From an uncultured Alphaproteobacteria bacterium (GTDB lineage: Bacteria; Pseudomonadota; Alphaproteobacteria; RF32; CAG-239), in the NCBI GenBank assembly GCA_944392285.1, contig CALXWF010000045.1:1-18700 (forward strand): a stretch of 18,700 nt of DNA, read 5' to 3'. A model generated the notes under the pieces. The model saw only the letters and a program-made list of their open reading frames with translations. It ran no database searches and had not been told where the DNA came from. Both the position numbers and the translations under genes were made by a program. Shown piece by piece: positions 1 to 6,643 of the stretch; the first letter of the stretch is position 1; the number at the start of each line of letters is the position of its first letter.

Positions 1-5
1 AAAGG

Positions 6-110
6 AGAGGCATCTAAAGCAACAGTTAAGGGCTCGAATGCTCACGTACCTCTATGTACGCTGCGTTTCTGCGCTCCGTGCGGTTACTTTATCTGCTCTC
101 TTAAACACGA
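6..110. repeat. Intergenic hairpin repeat, left copy
   Basis: This is an imperfect inverted repeat. The left arm near 6-23 (AGAG.CA..TAAAG.AAC) matches, in reverse complement, a right arm near 92-110 (GTTACTTTATCTGCTCT). The apex at 41-65 contains CGTAC (45-49), loop CTCTAT (50-55) and GTACG (56-60). The same 25-bp apex recurs exactly at 18533-18557 and 18672-18696 on different arms. It looks like a dispersed palindromic intergenic element. No coding potential is apparent, and no function can be read from the sequence. Confidence 0.6.
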
Positions 111-125
111 TTTTTTTAATTAATT

Positions 126-149
126 AGAGGCATCTAAAGCAACAGTTAA
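126..149. repeat. Direct repeat of the left arm (partial copy)
   Basis: The 24 bases at 126-149 are identical to 6-29, giving a direct repeat with a 120-bp offset. Only the left arm is present: the CGTAC/GTACG apex and right arm do not follow. It is probably a truncated copy of the same intergenic element, ending about 50 bp before the addA start. Confidence 0.7.
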
Positions 150-202
150 ACGATGGAGCTTTATTGGTTAAGGGGCAAAGAAATTGGATTTAAGGATAAC
201 AG

Positions 203-3200
203 ATGGAAGATATTGCAGCAGAAAAACAAAGGCGGAGTGAATTGGCGACTTCTCGGCAGAGAGAAGCCTCTGATCCGGCAAAATCCGTGTGGGTGGAAGC
301 CTCAGCCGGAACCGGAAAACCCAAAGTTTTATCAGACCGTGTGTTGCGGATTTTGCTTAATGGGGCGGCACCGTCAAGAATCTTGTGTTTGACTTATACA
401 AAAGCCGCCGCGGTGGAAATGAACGGGCGTATTGCCGGACGCCTCAGCAAATGGGCCGTGGCAGAAGATGCCCAGCTTGAAAAAGAATTGTCGGCTTTGC
501 TTGGGCGAGAAGTTTGTGATGATGCCGAGCTGAAAGCACGCGCCAGAAAATTGTTTGCCTTGTTGCTTGATACGCCGGGCGGTATGAAGATTCAGACCAT
601 TCATAGTTTTTGTCAGGAGATTTTAAAACGTTTTCCGCTTGAGGCTAAGATTTCGCCTTATTTTGAGGTTATGGATGACCGTGAGGCTTTTGAGGCCATG
701 CAAGAAATTAAGCGTAATTTGTTGCAAAAAATTGAACAAGAGCCTGACAGTCCTACGGCTTCGGCTTTGGCTTTTTTAACCAGAAATGTCAGCGAATATC
801 GTTTTTCAGATGTCTTGAATGCCATTGCTGAGAATCGCAACAAAATTTTCAGATTAAGAAGTAAATTTGCTTCTTTAGACGCACTTTGGGCGGAAACGGC
901 AAAACGTTTGGCTCTTGAACCTGATGATACAAAAGCCTCGTTGACGCTTAATTTTTGGCAAAATTTGCCGCGCGGTGAGCTTAAAGTTTTGGCTGAGGCT
1001 TGGGCGCACGGCAGCGCTACGGATGTGAAAAAAGCTCAAGTCGTTGCAGAAGTTTTGCAAGCCGAAGATGCCTCTGCTTTTTATAGCGAATATCGTAATA
1101 TGTTTTTGACTTTAAGCGGAGAGCCAAGGTCTGTCTTATTGACCAAAGGGGCTTTGGCTTATAATGCAAATGCTTTACAAACCGCACAAGACGAAGCCTG
1201 TCGTTTGATTGATTTTGAAGAAAAATGTCGTGCCGCCGAGCTTTTTGCCGCAACCAAGGCCGTGTGGCTTTTGGCTGAAGATATGATTGCCGGTTATAAT
1301 CTTTTTAAGAAAATTCATTCGCGTCTGGATTATGAAGATTTGATTGTCTTAACGCGAAATTTGCTTGAAACACCGGGAATCGCCGAATGGGTGTTGTTTA
1401 AGCTAGACGGCGGTATAGATAATATTTTGATTGATGAGGCGCAAGATACATCTCCTGACCAGTGGGGAATTATTCGTGCCGTTTGTGCCGATTTTTTCAG
1501 CGGTGAAAGCGCCAAAGACACCAAACGAACGGTTTTTGCCGTGGGGGACCGCAAGCAATCTATTTATAGTTTTCAGGGAGCTGATCCGGCCGAATTTGAA
1601 AAAATGCGCCGTTATTTTAGGCAAAAAATTGCACCGAATGATTTTAAGGAAGTTAAGCTGGCGGTATCTTTTCGTTCAGCGGCGGCCGTGCTTGATACGG
1701 TTAATAAGGTGTTTGAAGATGCAGAGGCCAAAGTCGGCGTGGCTGACCCGGAAGAAGATATTACGCATGTGCCGTCAAGAATCGGCGAGGGCGGAAAAAT
1801 TGAGCTTTGGCCCTTGATTGAGCCGGAAGAGGGAGAGAATCCGAATATTTATGCGCCGCCGGTTGAAAGAATCGTGGCGCGTTCTACAAGCTCAAGATTG
1901 GCGGCTCAGATTGCCGAAAATATTCGCAAAATGGTGCAAGGGCGTGAAATGTTAGTGTCACAAAACAGACCCTTGCGTTATGCCGATTTTATGATTCTGG
2001 TACAAAGGCGAAACAGCTTTGTCGAAGAGTTGGTCAGGGCTTGTAAAAATGCCGGTGTGAATGTGGCCGGCGTGGATAAAATTAAGCTCAGCGAACAAAT
2101 CGGCGTGCAAGACTTGCTTGCTTTGGCGCAGTTTTTGCTCTTGCCGACAGATGACTTGACTTTGGCTTGTGTCTTGAAGTCGCCGCTTTTCGGTTTGAAA
2201 GACGAAGATTTGTTTAAGCTTTGTTATAATCGCGGCAGCCAAACTTTGTGGACACGCTTGGGGCAAGAAAAAGAATATCAAAAAGTTTATGCCGAGCTGC
2301 AAGAGCTTTTGAATCTGGCTGATTATGTGCGCCCGTTTGAGCTTTATGCTTATGTCTTAAACCAAAAAGAAGGCCGCAAAAAGTTGGTGTCGCGGCTTGG
2401 GGTTGAGGCTGAAGACGGCTTGGATGAATTTGTAAATTTGACGCTTGAATTTGAGCGCGGGCATATTCCCTCTTTGCAGGGCTTTGTTGAGTGGATGAAA
2501 GCCGACGAAGTTGAAATTAAGCGTGAGCTTGAACAAAGCGATATTGATGCCGTGCGGATTATGACCGTGCACGGCTCTAAGGGGTTGCAGGCGCCGGTCG
2601 TCATCTTGCCCGATACGGTGCGGGTAAAACAGATTAAAAACGAAACGGCCATGCTTTTTGATGATTTGCTCTATTATCCTTTGGGCAGTCAATATTATGA
2701 AAAAAACTGCAAAGCCATTAAGCAACGTGAAAAAGAGCTTTCTTTGGAGGAATATCGCCGCTTGTTGTATGTGGCTTTGACGCGCGCCGAAGACCGTTTG
2801 TATATTTGCGGTTATCGTAAAAGCCAACAGGCAAGCCCTGAGTCTTGGTATGATATTTGTCAGCGCAATTTTGCCCTGATGGCGCAAAAACAAGATGATG
2901 ATAAGTTGGTCTATGAAGTGGCGCAAAAAATTGCCGTGGCGGTGCCTGATGAGGCTCCTGTCGTTGAAGAGGCTTTGCCGCAATTCTCTTGGTTGAAACA
3001 AAAAGCTCCGCAAGAAGATTTGCTTGCCAAACCTTTGAGCCCCTCAAAACTTGATGATGTTGAAGAAGCCGTGGCTTCGCCGATTGATGCAACAGGGGTC
3101 AGCCCTTATCGCCGCGGTTTGGTTATTCATAAATTATTGCAGTGTTTGCCCGCGGTTAATGAGGCAGAAAGAGAGATTTTGCTTAAGGATTATTTGCAAA

Positions 3201-3568
3201 AAAATCTGCCCGATTTTACAAAAGCCGAACAAGAAAAAATTGCGGCAGAGGTTTTGGGTTTGTTGCAAGATGAGCGTTTTGGTGCGATTTTTGGCGGCGA
3301 ATCAAAGGCAGAAGTGCCGATTATGGGCAAAATTAATAATCAGGTTATTGCCGGACAAATTGACCGCTTGGCGGTGGAAAAAGACCGTGTTTTGATTGTG
3401 GATTTCAAAACCAATCGGCCGGCCGCAAAAACCGCGGCAGATGTTCCCGAAACTTATGTGCGGCAGCTGCGCGCTTATCGACAGCTTGTTAGTGAGATTT
3501 ATCCCGGCAAAAAGGTGGTGTCGTTGATTTTGTGGACGGATACCGCAAACCTGATGGAAGTTATTTGA
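203..3568 (+). CDS. addA: Double-strand break repair helicase-nuclease AddA
   Basis: The 1121-residue product matches the AddA subunit of AddAB, which unwinds and resects broken DNA ends for RecA-dependent repair. UvrD/SF1 motifs appear in order: Walker A AGTGK at 35-39, LTYTKAAAVEM, TIHSFCQ, Walker B DEAQD (411-415), VGDRKQSIYSFQGADP (447 on), VSFRS, TVHGSKG (788-794) and RRLLYVALTRAEDRL (852 on). The C-terminus carries the AddAB/RecB-type nuclease: H976, GQIDRL (D1054), VDFKTNR (D1067, K1069) and a QxxxY motif just after. The chosen ATG has AAGGA at 192-196, six bases upstream. The Walker A residue after Lys39 is Pro40 (CCC, 320-322), where Thr or Ser is expected. addB, the usual upstream partner, would lie outside the window. 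trxA follows, an order common in alphaproteobacteria. Confidence 0.95.
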   Translation: MEDIAAEKQRRSELATSRQREASDPAKSVWVEASAGTGKPKVLSDRVLRILLNGAAPSRILCLTYTKAAAVEMNGRIAGRLSKWAVAEDAQLEKELSALLGREVCDDAELKARARKLFALLLDTPGGMKIQTIHSFCQEILKRFPLEAKISPYFEVMDDREAFEAMQEIKRNLLQKIEQEPDSPTASALAFLTRNVSEYRFSDVLNAIAENRNKIFRLRSKFASLDALWAETAKRLALEPDDTKASLTLNFWQNLPRGELKVLAEAWAHGSATDVKKAQVVAEVLQAEDASAFYSEYRNMFLTLSGEPRSVLLTKGALAYNANALQTAQDEACRLIDFEEKCRAAELFAATKAVWLLAEDMIAGYNLFKKIHSRLDYEDLIVLTRNLLETPGIAEWVLFKLDGGIDNILIDEAQDTSPDQWGIIRAVCADFFSGESAKDTKRTVFAVGDRKQSIYSFQGADPAEFEKMRRYFRQKIAPNDFKEVKLAVSFRSAAAVLDTVNKVFEDAEAKVGVADPEEDITHVPSRIGEGGKIELWPLIEPEEGENPNIYAPPVERIVARSTSSRLAAQIAENIRKMVQGREMLVSQNRPLRYADFMILVQRRNSFVEELVRACKNAGVNVAGVDKIKLSEQIGVQDLLALAQFLLLPTDDLTLACVLKSPLFGLKDEDLFKLCYNRGSQTLWTRLGQEKEYQKVYAELQELLNLADYVRPFELYAYVLNQKEGRKKLVSRLGVEAEDGLDEFVNLTLEFERGHIPSLQGFVEWMKADEVEIKRELEQSDIDAVRIMTVHGSKGLQAPVVILPDTVRVKQIKNETAMLFDDLLYYPLGSQYYEKNCKAIKQREKELSLEEYRRLLYVALTRAEDRLYICGYRKSQQASPESWYDICQRNFALMAQKQDDDKLVYEVAQKIAVAVPDEAPVVEEALPQFSWLKQKAPQEDLLAKPLSPSKLDDVEEAVASPIDATGVSPYRRGLVIHKLLQCLPAVNEAEREILLKDYLQKNLPDFTKAEQEKIAAEVLGLLQDERFGAIFGGESKAEVPIMGKINNQVIAGQIDRLAVEKDRVLIVDFKTNRPAAKTAADVPETYVRQLRAYRQLVSEIYPGKKVVSLILWTDTANLMEVI

Positions 3569-3577
3569 TATGCTCTA

Positions 3578-3606
3578 TTGATTTTTGTTTTATTTATTTC
3601 TATATT
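3578..3606 (+). promoter_or_regulatory. Candidate sigma70 promoter for trxA
   Basis: TTGATT (3578-3583) and TATATT (3601-3606) are separated by 17 bases. They lie just after the addA stop and 36 bases before the trxA ATG, so trxA can probably be transcribed apart from addA. The region is very AT-rich, which lowers the specificity of this match. Confidence 0.45.
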
Positions 3607-3641
3607 AAAAACAGTGATTTTATTATGTGAAAGGAACTAAT

Positions 3642-3956
3642 ATGCAAGCGATTACCGACAGTCAGTTTGAGGCTGAAGTTTTGAACTCCAAAGGTCTGGT
3701 TTTGGTTGATTTTTGGGCTGAATGGTGCGGTCCCTGCCGCCAGTTGATTCCGGTTTTGGAAGAAGTTTCAAAAGAAATGGGTGATAAAGTTAAAATTTGC
3801 AAAATGAATGTCGATGAATCGCCTAATACGGCTGCTCAGTACGGAATCCGCAGTATTCCGACAATGTTCTTGTTTAAAGACGGTAAACAGTTGGATACCA
3901 AAGTCGGGTTGAACTCTAAGAGCAGTTTGGAATCTTGGATTAATGCCAATATCTAA
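3642..3956 (+). CDS. trxA: Thioredoxin
   Basis: The product has 104 residues, typical of cytoplasmic thioredoxin, which reduces protein disulfides using electrons from thioredoxin reductase. The WCGPC active site is at 28-32 and the cis-proline motif SIPT at 71-74. There is no signal peptide or membrane segment. A GTG at 3627 in frame would add five residues, but the ATG at 3642 is preferred because AAAGGA (3630-3635) sits six bases before it. The gene follows addA by 73 bases and is closed by a strong intrinsic terminator. Confidence 0.97.
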   Translation: MQAITDSQFEAEVLNSKGLVLVDFWAEWCGPCRQLIPVLEEVSKEMGDKVKICKMNVDESPNTAAQYGIRSIPTMFLFKDGKQLDTKVGLNSKSSLESWINANI

Positions 3957-3976
3957 AGACAGCCTTTTGTAAGATG

Positions 3977-4005
3977 AACCGCCGCTTTTTGTCGGCGGTT
4001 TTTTT
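3977..4005 (+). terminator. Intrinsic terminator after trxA
   Basis: A perfect 8-bp stem, AACCGCCG (3977-3984) with CGGCGGTT (3993-4000), has an 8-base loop and runs into a T tract to 4005. It begins 21 bases after the trxA stop. Confidence 0.92.
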
Positions 4006-4096
4006 GTGCTTTTTGCTTTATTGATTAATCTTTTTTGATGAAGAAAGCTTTGGGTCTGTGGAAAAAAATAAGGTCTGCTAAAGCAGGAGTTTCTGG

Positions 4097-4137
4097 ATTC
4101 CAAATGTGCCAGCTCCCGTGGGGCTGGCCTTTGGAAT
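4097..4137. repeat. Intergenic palindrome
   Basis: ATTCCAAA (4097-4104) is the exact reverse complement of TTTGGAAT (4130-4137). Inside it, GCCAGC (4108-4113) pairs with GCTGGC (4123-4128). The flanking GGAATGAC style resembles dispersed palindromic elements. It is not followed by a T tract on the plus strand, so a terminator role is not supported. No gene is seen at 4006-4232. Confidence 0.6.
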
Positions 4138-4143
4138 GACAGT

Positions 4144-4167
4144 ACCCCCACCCTAACCCTCCCCCGT
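4144..4167. repeat. C-rich intergenic repeat, copy 1
   Basis: These 24 bases (core CCCACCCTAACCCTCCCCC) recur exactly at 4744-4767. In this copy the G-rich complementary arm is missing and unrelated sequence follows, so it appears to be a truncated half of the palindrome that is complete at 4757-4779. Confidence 0.75.
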
Positions 4168-4192
4168 GACAACACCCTGCACACCCTCTTCT

Positions 4193-4215
4193 CCTTTCCC
4201 CTCGACGGGGAAAGG
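4193..4215. repeat. Intergenic palindrome CCTTTCCCC/GGGGAAAGG
   Basis: A perfect 9-bp inverted repeat, 4193-4201 with 4207-4215, has a TCGAC loop. It is part of the repeat mosaic between trxA and the small minus-strand gene. It lies just after that gene's stop (4233-4235) in the minus direction but has no U tract. Confidence 0.6.
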
Positions 4216-4232
4216 TCGGGATAGGGGTGAAT

Positions 4233-4472
4233 TTATTCCTCATCAGTTAGAGTTACTTTGAGTTTCTTTTGATAAAAAGCGCAGAGCTTGAAGAAATTAT
4301 GAATTTCGGTGTTTATACCCCTTTCCATTTCATCAATCAAACCTTGGGGTAAGTGGGAATGAATTGCGACTTTGCAAAGTTTTCGGCGGTGGTTGCACCG
4401 CTCAAGCCATAGGGCTTGGCCGAGTTCTTTAAAAAATGTGGTTTTTATGTGAGATTTGGTTATTTCTGTCAT
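4233..4472 (-). CDS. Small orphan protein (79 residues), function unknown
   Basis: I do not recognise this protein. It is basic in the middle (WLERCNHRRKLCK), has three cysteines, probably several helices, and an acidic tail (TDEE). It has no signal peptide or membrane segment. A near-ideal ribosome binding site supports translation: GAGGAG lies at 4484-4479 on the minus strand, six bases before the ATG at 4472. A TTG two codons upstream (4478) is less likely. A promoter, a structured RNA and an intrinsic terminator lie upstream on the same strand, so its expression may depend on readthrough. The gene is surrounded by intergenic repeats. A chance reading frame cannot be excluded. Confidence 0.5.
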   Translation of the reverse strand: MTEITKSHIKTTFFKELGQALWLERCNHRRKLCKVAIHSHLPQGLIDEMERGINTEIHNFFKLCAFYQKKLKVTLTDEE

Positions 4473-4498
4473 TTTCAACTCCTCAAAAAGTTTTGCTT

Positions 4499-4529
4499 AA
4501 AACAAAACCACCCTTTGAAAAAAGGGTGG
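4499..4529 (-). terminator. Intrinsic terminator upstream of the orphan gene
   Basis: On the minus strand CCACCCTTT (4529-4521) pairs perfectly with AAAGGGTGG (4516-4508) across a TTTC loop, followed by TTTTGTTTT to 4499. On the plus strand the hairpin has no T tract, so it acts in the minus direction. It lies between the candidate promoter at 4681-4708 and the gene starting at 4472. Confidence 0.75.
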
Positions 4530-4673
4530 AGGAGTTACAAACTGTATAGAGACAGCGTGCTTATTCGTCCGCTGAAAGCGGCTTATATCGCACCATCCTC
4601 CAATAAAGGAGGTTATGAATTTCTCTATAAGGAGTTTGTATACTCCGCCGAGAGGATAACCGACCCTCTCGGC
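4499..4673 (-). ncRNA. Candidate structured RNA or leader, about 175 nt
   Basis: The predicted transcript begins near 4673 and ends at the terminator tail. It has a 5' hairpin, GCCGAGAGG (4673-4665) with CCTCTCGGC (4655-4647). A long interrupted stem follows, with GGAGT (4646-4642), ACAAACT (about 4639-4633) and TATAGAGA (4629-4622) pairing with a 3' strand spanning 4549-4530. Inside it are two hairpins: CCTCC (4612-4608) with GGAGG (4601-4597), and CCGCT (4581-4577) with AGCGG (4573-4569). The second is flanked by GUGC/GCAC (4593-4590 and 4560-4557) across an 8x8 internal loop. I do not recognise the family. It could be a stand-alone small RNA or a cis-acting attenuator. Confidence 0.5.
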
Positions 4674-4680
4674 AGAAATA

Positions 4681-4708
4681 ATTATAGAGAAGTTTTGTAA
4701 ATTTGCAA
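4681..4708 (-). promoter_or_regulatory. Sigma70-type promoter for the structured RNA
   Basis: On the minus strand TTGCAA (4708-4703) and a consensus TATAAT (4686-4681) are separated by 16 bases. The expected start is near 4673, exactly where the 5' hairpin of the RNA begins. The downstream gene is 200 bases away, so this drives a long leader or an independent RNA. Confidence 0.7.
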
Positions 4709-4743
4709 CGGGGAAAATGGTTTTAAGAATAGCCTTCAGAATC

Positions 4744-4780
4744 ACCCCCACCCTAACCCTCCCCCGTCAAGGGGGAGGGG
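4744..4780. repeat. C/G-rich intergenic palindrome, copy 2 (complete)
   Basis: 4744-4767 is identical to 4144-4167. Here it is complete, with CCCTCCCCC (4757-4765) pairing perfectly with GGGGGAGGG (4771-4779) around GTCAA. A decayed relative (CTCCGTCAAGGGGGA) lies near 4831-4845. Confidence 0.75.
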
Positions 4781-4920
4781 ATAAAGGGGAAAGTATTACG
4801 TCATAGGGGATTGGGATAAGAGGGAGATGAGCTCCGTCAAGGGGGATGAGAGGAGCAGAACGTAGCTTCGGAATGATAGGAAAGGGGGATAACAGATAAA
4901 CAAAGCTAGCAGGGATTTAT
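4781..4920. other. Purine-rich intergenic stretch without a gene
   Basis: This stretch contains G/A-rich debris of the palindromic repeats and a GCTTCGGAATGATAGG segment. I see no open frame with a ribosome binding site, no tRNA and no clear promoter until the AT-rich segment that begins near 4915. Confidence 0.6.
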
Positions 4921-4953
4921 ATATTTTACATTTTAGGTAAAATATGATAAAAT
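4921..4953 (+). promoter_or_regulatory. Candidate promoter with operator-like palindrome
   Basis: A perfect 9-bp inverted repeat, ATATTTTAC (4921-4929) and GTAAAATAT (4937-4945), has a 7-base centre. It overlaps a candidate -35 TTTACA (4925-4930), with -10 TAAAAT (4948-4953) 17 bases further on. The gene begins at 4981. Symmetry over a -35 box is typical of a repressor site, but this DNA is AT-rich, so chance is possible. Confidence 0.4.
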
Positions 4954-4980
4954 TTTTTAAAGTTTATTTAGGATAAGATA

Positions 4981-6609
4981 ATGACAAATCGTGATTTGAT
5001 AGAGAAAATGATTTATCAAACTTCTGATAAAGAGATAATGGCCGAAGTTTTCTCAGATCACTTTGATATGATTAAAGAGCCAACTATTGTATCTTTGGGT
5101 CTTGTGTTAAAAGATAAAAAAGTTGACGATGTCGTTCAGATTTTAAGAGAAAACGGTATTGATGCGGTTCCGTTTTATAGTCCTAAAGTAAAAGATAATC
5201 TAAGTTGTTTTGTGGTGGATGGTACGGGGGTGCGCTCTCCCGTATTGTCTCCTGAAGACGCAATAAAAGCAACAGCTAATTTATTTACAATTATGCAACA
5301 AAACGGCATAAAGACCAGCAGGGCTTTGCCTGTGAGTAGGGAAAATATGATTCCTGCTGTTGCAAAAACATATAATAATAAAATTATAGATATTGTAGGA
5401 AATAATCCTCATAAAGAAGATGTTAAAAATTTTGTATCGCAACAGTTAGATTTTGCTCTCAAACAGACTGAAGCAAATTTTGACGGACGATATAACAGTT
5501 TATATCGAGGAGGAACACTGGGAGATAATCCTTATGCGATAACGCCACACCAACGTAAAAGGGACGGTGTCTATGCTACAAATGACGTGAAGACGGCAAT
5601 TGAATATGCAGATGGAAGAAAAGGAAACGGTTTTAGTTTCGACGTAGCTCAACTTGAAAGCGGACAAATAGTTTCATATGGCTTTTTATATGAATTTCAA
5701 CAACATTTAGGACAACGATTTTATGGTATGGCAGAAATTGAAAGCCCTTATGGTTCTGATGAATGCAAAGGACATCCGGATAACAGACCGGATTATGAAA
5801 CCTTGATTGAGCCAAGCAGAAATCCCTTGAAAGCGATTTATATAAAAGTTGGAGAGAAGGTCGTTCAAATTGCTGATGAAAAAGGTTATTTTTCAGACAA
5901 TTGGAAAAAATTTGCAGAAATACACACGCCATATAATACTAATGAAAAAAATGATTTTATGGTAGCGCGTATTAATCGTCAAATATCAGAATTTAACCCT
6001 GTTGTATATCAGAGAGAAAAGACTCCTTTGGAAAAAGATACTACGGTGTTGCAGATTGAGGGATTAGCTTTCGAAAAAGATATTACGAAAAATGATAACG
6101 GAGATTGTGTGGTAAGCAATGCTAATTTTTCATCAATAGCTTTTAAAAATTTGGATCATGTGAAATTTAGAGGTGATTTTAACCTTGATAATTGTTCATT
6201 ATCAAAAGATGCAAAAATATTGGATCTTAGTGAATGTTCCGGTATCGTAGGAATATCCGGTTGTGATATGTCTGGTCTAAAAGAAATTACACCTCCAAAG
6301 TCTTGTAAGCTCTTTTTTTTAGAAAATGTTAAGTTGGCAAAGGGTAGTTGTCTGAATCTTGAAAAGATGAAGTGTCATAATATTGTTTTTAGTGATCAAG
6401 ATCTTTCCGGCTTAACAGAGTTAAAATTGCCAGAAAGAACAAATGTTAGATATAAGGGGAACACTATTCAAAAACAGACGGATTCTGCTAGTAAAATTAA
6501 TGAGCTTCGAGGTTTAGCGATACCGACAAAAACACCTTATACACCTCAAAAATTAAATGTAGATGTTCAAACGCTAAAATTGTACCAAACGCAAAGAACA
6601 AATGGCTGA
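4981..6609 (+). CDS. Uncharacterised 542-residue protein, possible ADP-ribosyltransferase-like domain plus solenoid
   Basis: The start is supported by AGGA at 4970-4973, seven bases before the ATG. I cannot assign a named family. Residues 30-135 look alpha/beta. Residues 170-295 hold LYRGG (Arg176), GVYATND..AIEYA (197-210), GFLYEF (234-239) and DYETLIEPSRNPLKAIYI (271-288, Glu273). This order is reminiscent of the R...S/T...E layout of ADP-ribosyltransferase folds; the assignment is inference. Residues 375-490 contain irregular repeats (ANFSSIAFKNLDHVKF, LDLSECSGIVGI, CDMSGLKEI, QDLSGLTELKL) resembling a pentapeptide or leucine-rich solenoid. There is no signal peptide or membrane segment. 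The gene stands alone, is visibly more AT-rich than its neighbours and is bordered by repeats, which suggests acquisition. An effector or toxin role is possible but unproven. Confidence 0.75.
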   Translation: MTNRDLIEKMIYQTSDKEIMAEVFSDHFDMIKEPTIVSLGLVLKDKKVDDVVQILRENGIDAVPFYSPKVKDNLSCFVVDGTGVRSPVLSPEDAIKATANLFTIMQQNGIKTSRALPVSRENMIPAVAKTYNNKIIDIVGNNPHKEDVKNFVSQQLDFALKQTEANFDGRYNSLYRGGTLGDNPYAITPHQRKRDGVYATNDVKTAIEYADGRKGNGFSFDVAQLESGQIVSYGFLYEFQQHLGQRFYGMAEIESPYGSDECKGHPDNRPDYETLIEPSRNPLKAIYIKVGEKVVQIADEKGYFSDNWKKFAEIHTPYNTNEKNDFMVARINRQISEFNPVVYQREKTPLEKDTTVLQIEGLAFEKDITKNDNGDCVVSNANFSSIAFKNLDHVKFRGDFNLDNCSLSKDAKILDLSECSGIVGISGCDMSGLKEITPPKSCKLFFLENVKLAKGSCLNLEKMKCHNIVFSDQDLSGLTELKLPERTNVRYKGNTIQKQTDSASKINELRGLAIPTKTPYTPQKLNVDVQTLKLYQTQRTNG

Positions 6610-6643
6610 TTTTGTGTCAATAAGTCAGATGAGTGTTAAGAAT

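Noticed and set aside
2357..3013. A long minus-strand frame (218 codons) inside addA
   Set aside because: It is the antisense of intact helicase motifs, with no ribosome binding site or recognisable domain.
4025..4243. A 72-codon minus-strand frame across the trxA-downstream repeats
   Set aside because: It is a translation of the palindromic repeats, with low-complexity Gly/Arg/Cys content and no ribosome binding site.
4615..4659. A possible 14-residue plus-strand leader peptide after AAAGGAGG
   Set aside because: The spacing of two bases to the ATG is too short, and the GGAGG is one arm of a hairpin of the minus-strand RNA.
4621..4691. A cloverleaf-like fold of 71 bases on the plus strand
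   Set aside because: It has no tRNA D-loop, T-loop or anticodon features and overlaps the minus-strand promoter and the start of the candidate RNA.
4497..4751. An 84-codon minus-strand frame over the structured RNA
   Set aside because: It starts upstream of the promoter TATAAT and runs through hairpins and the terminator; RNA structure explains the segment better.
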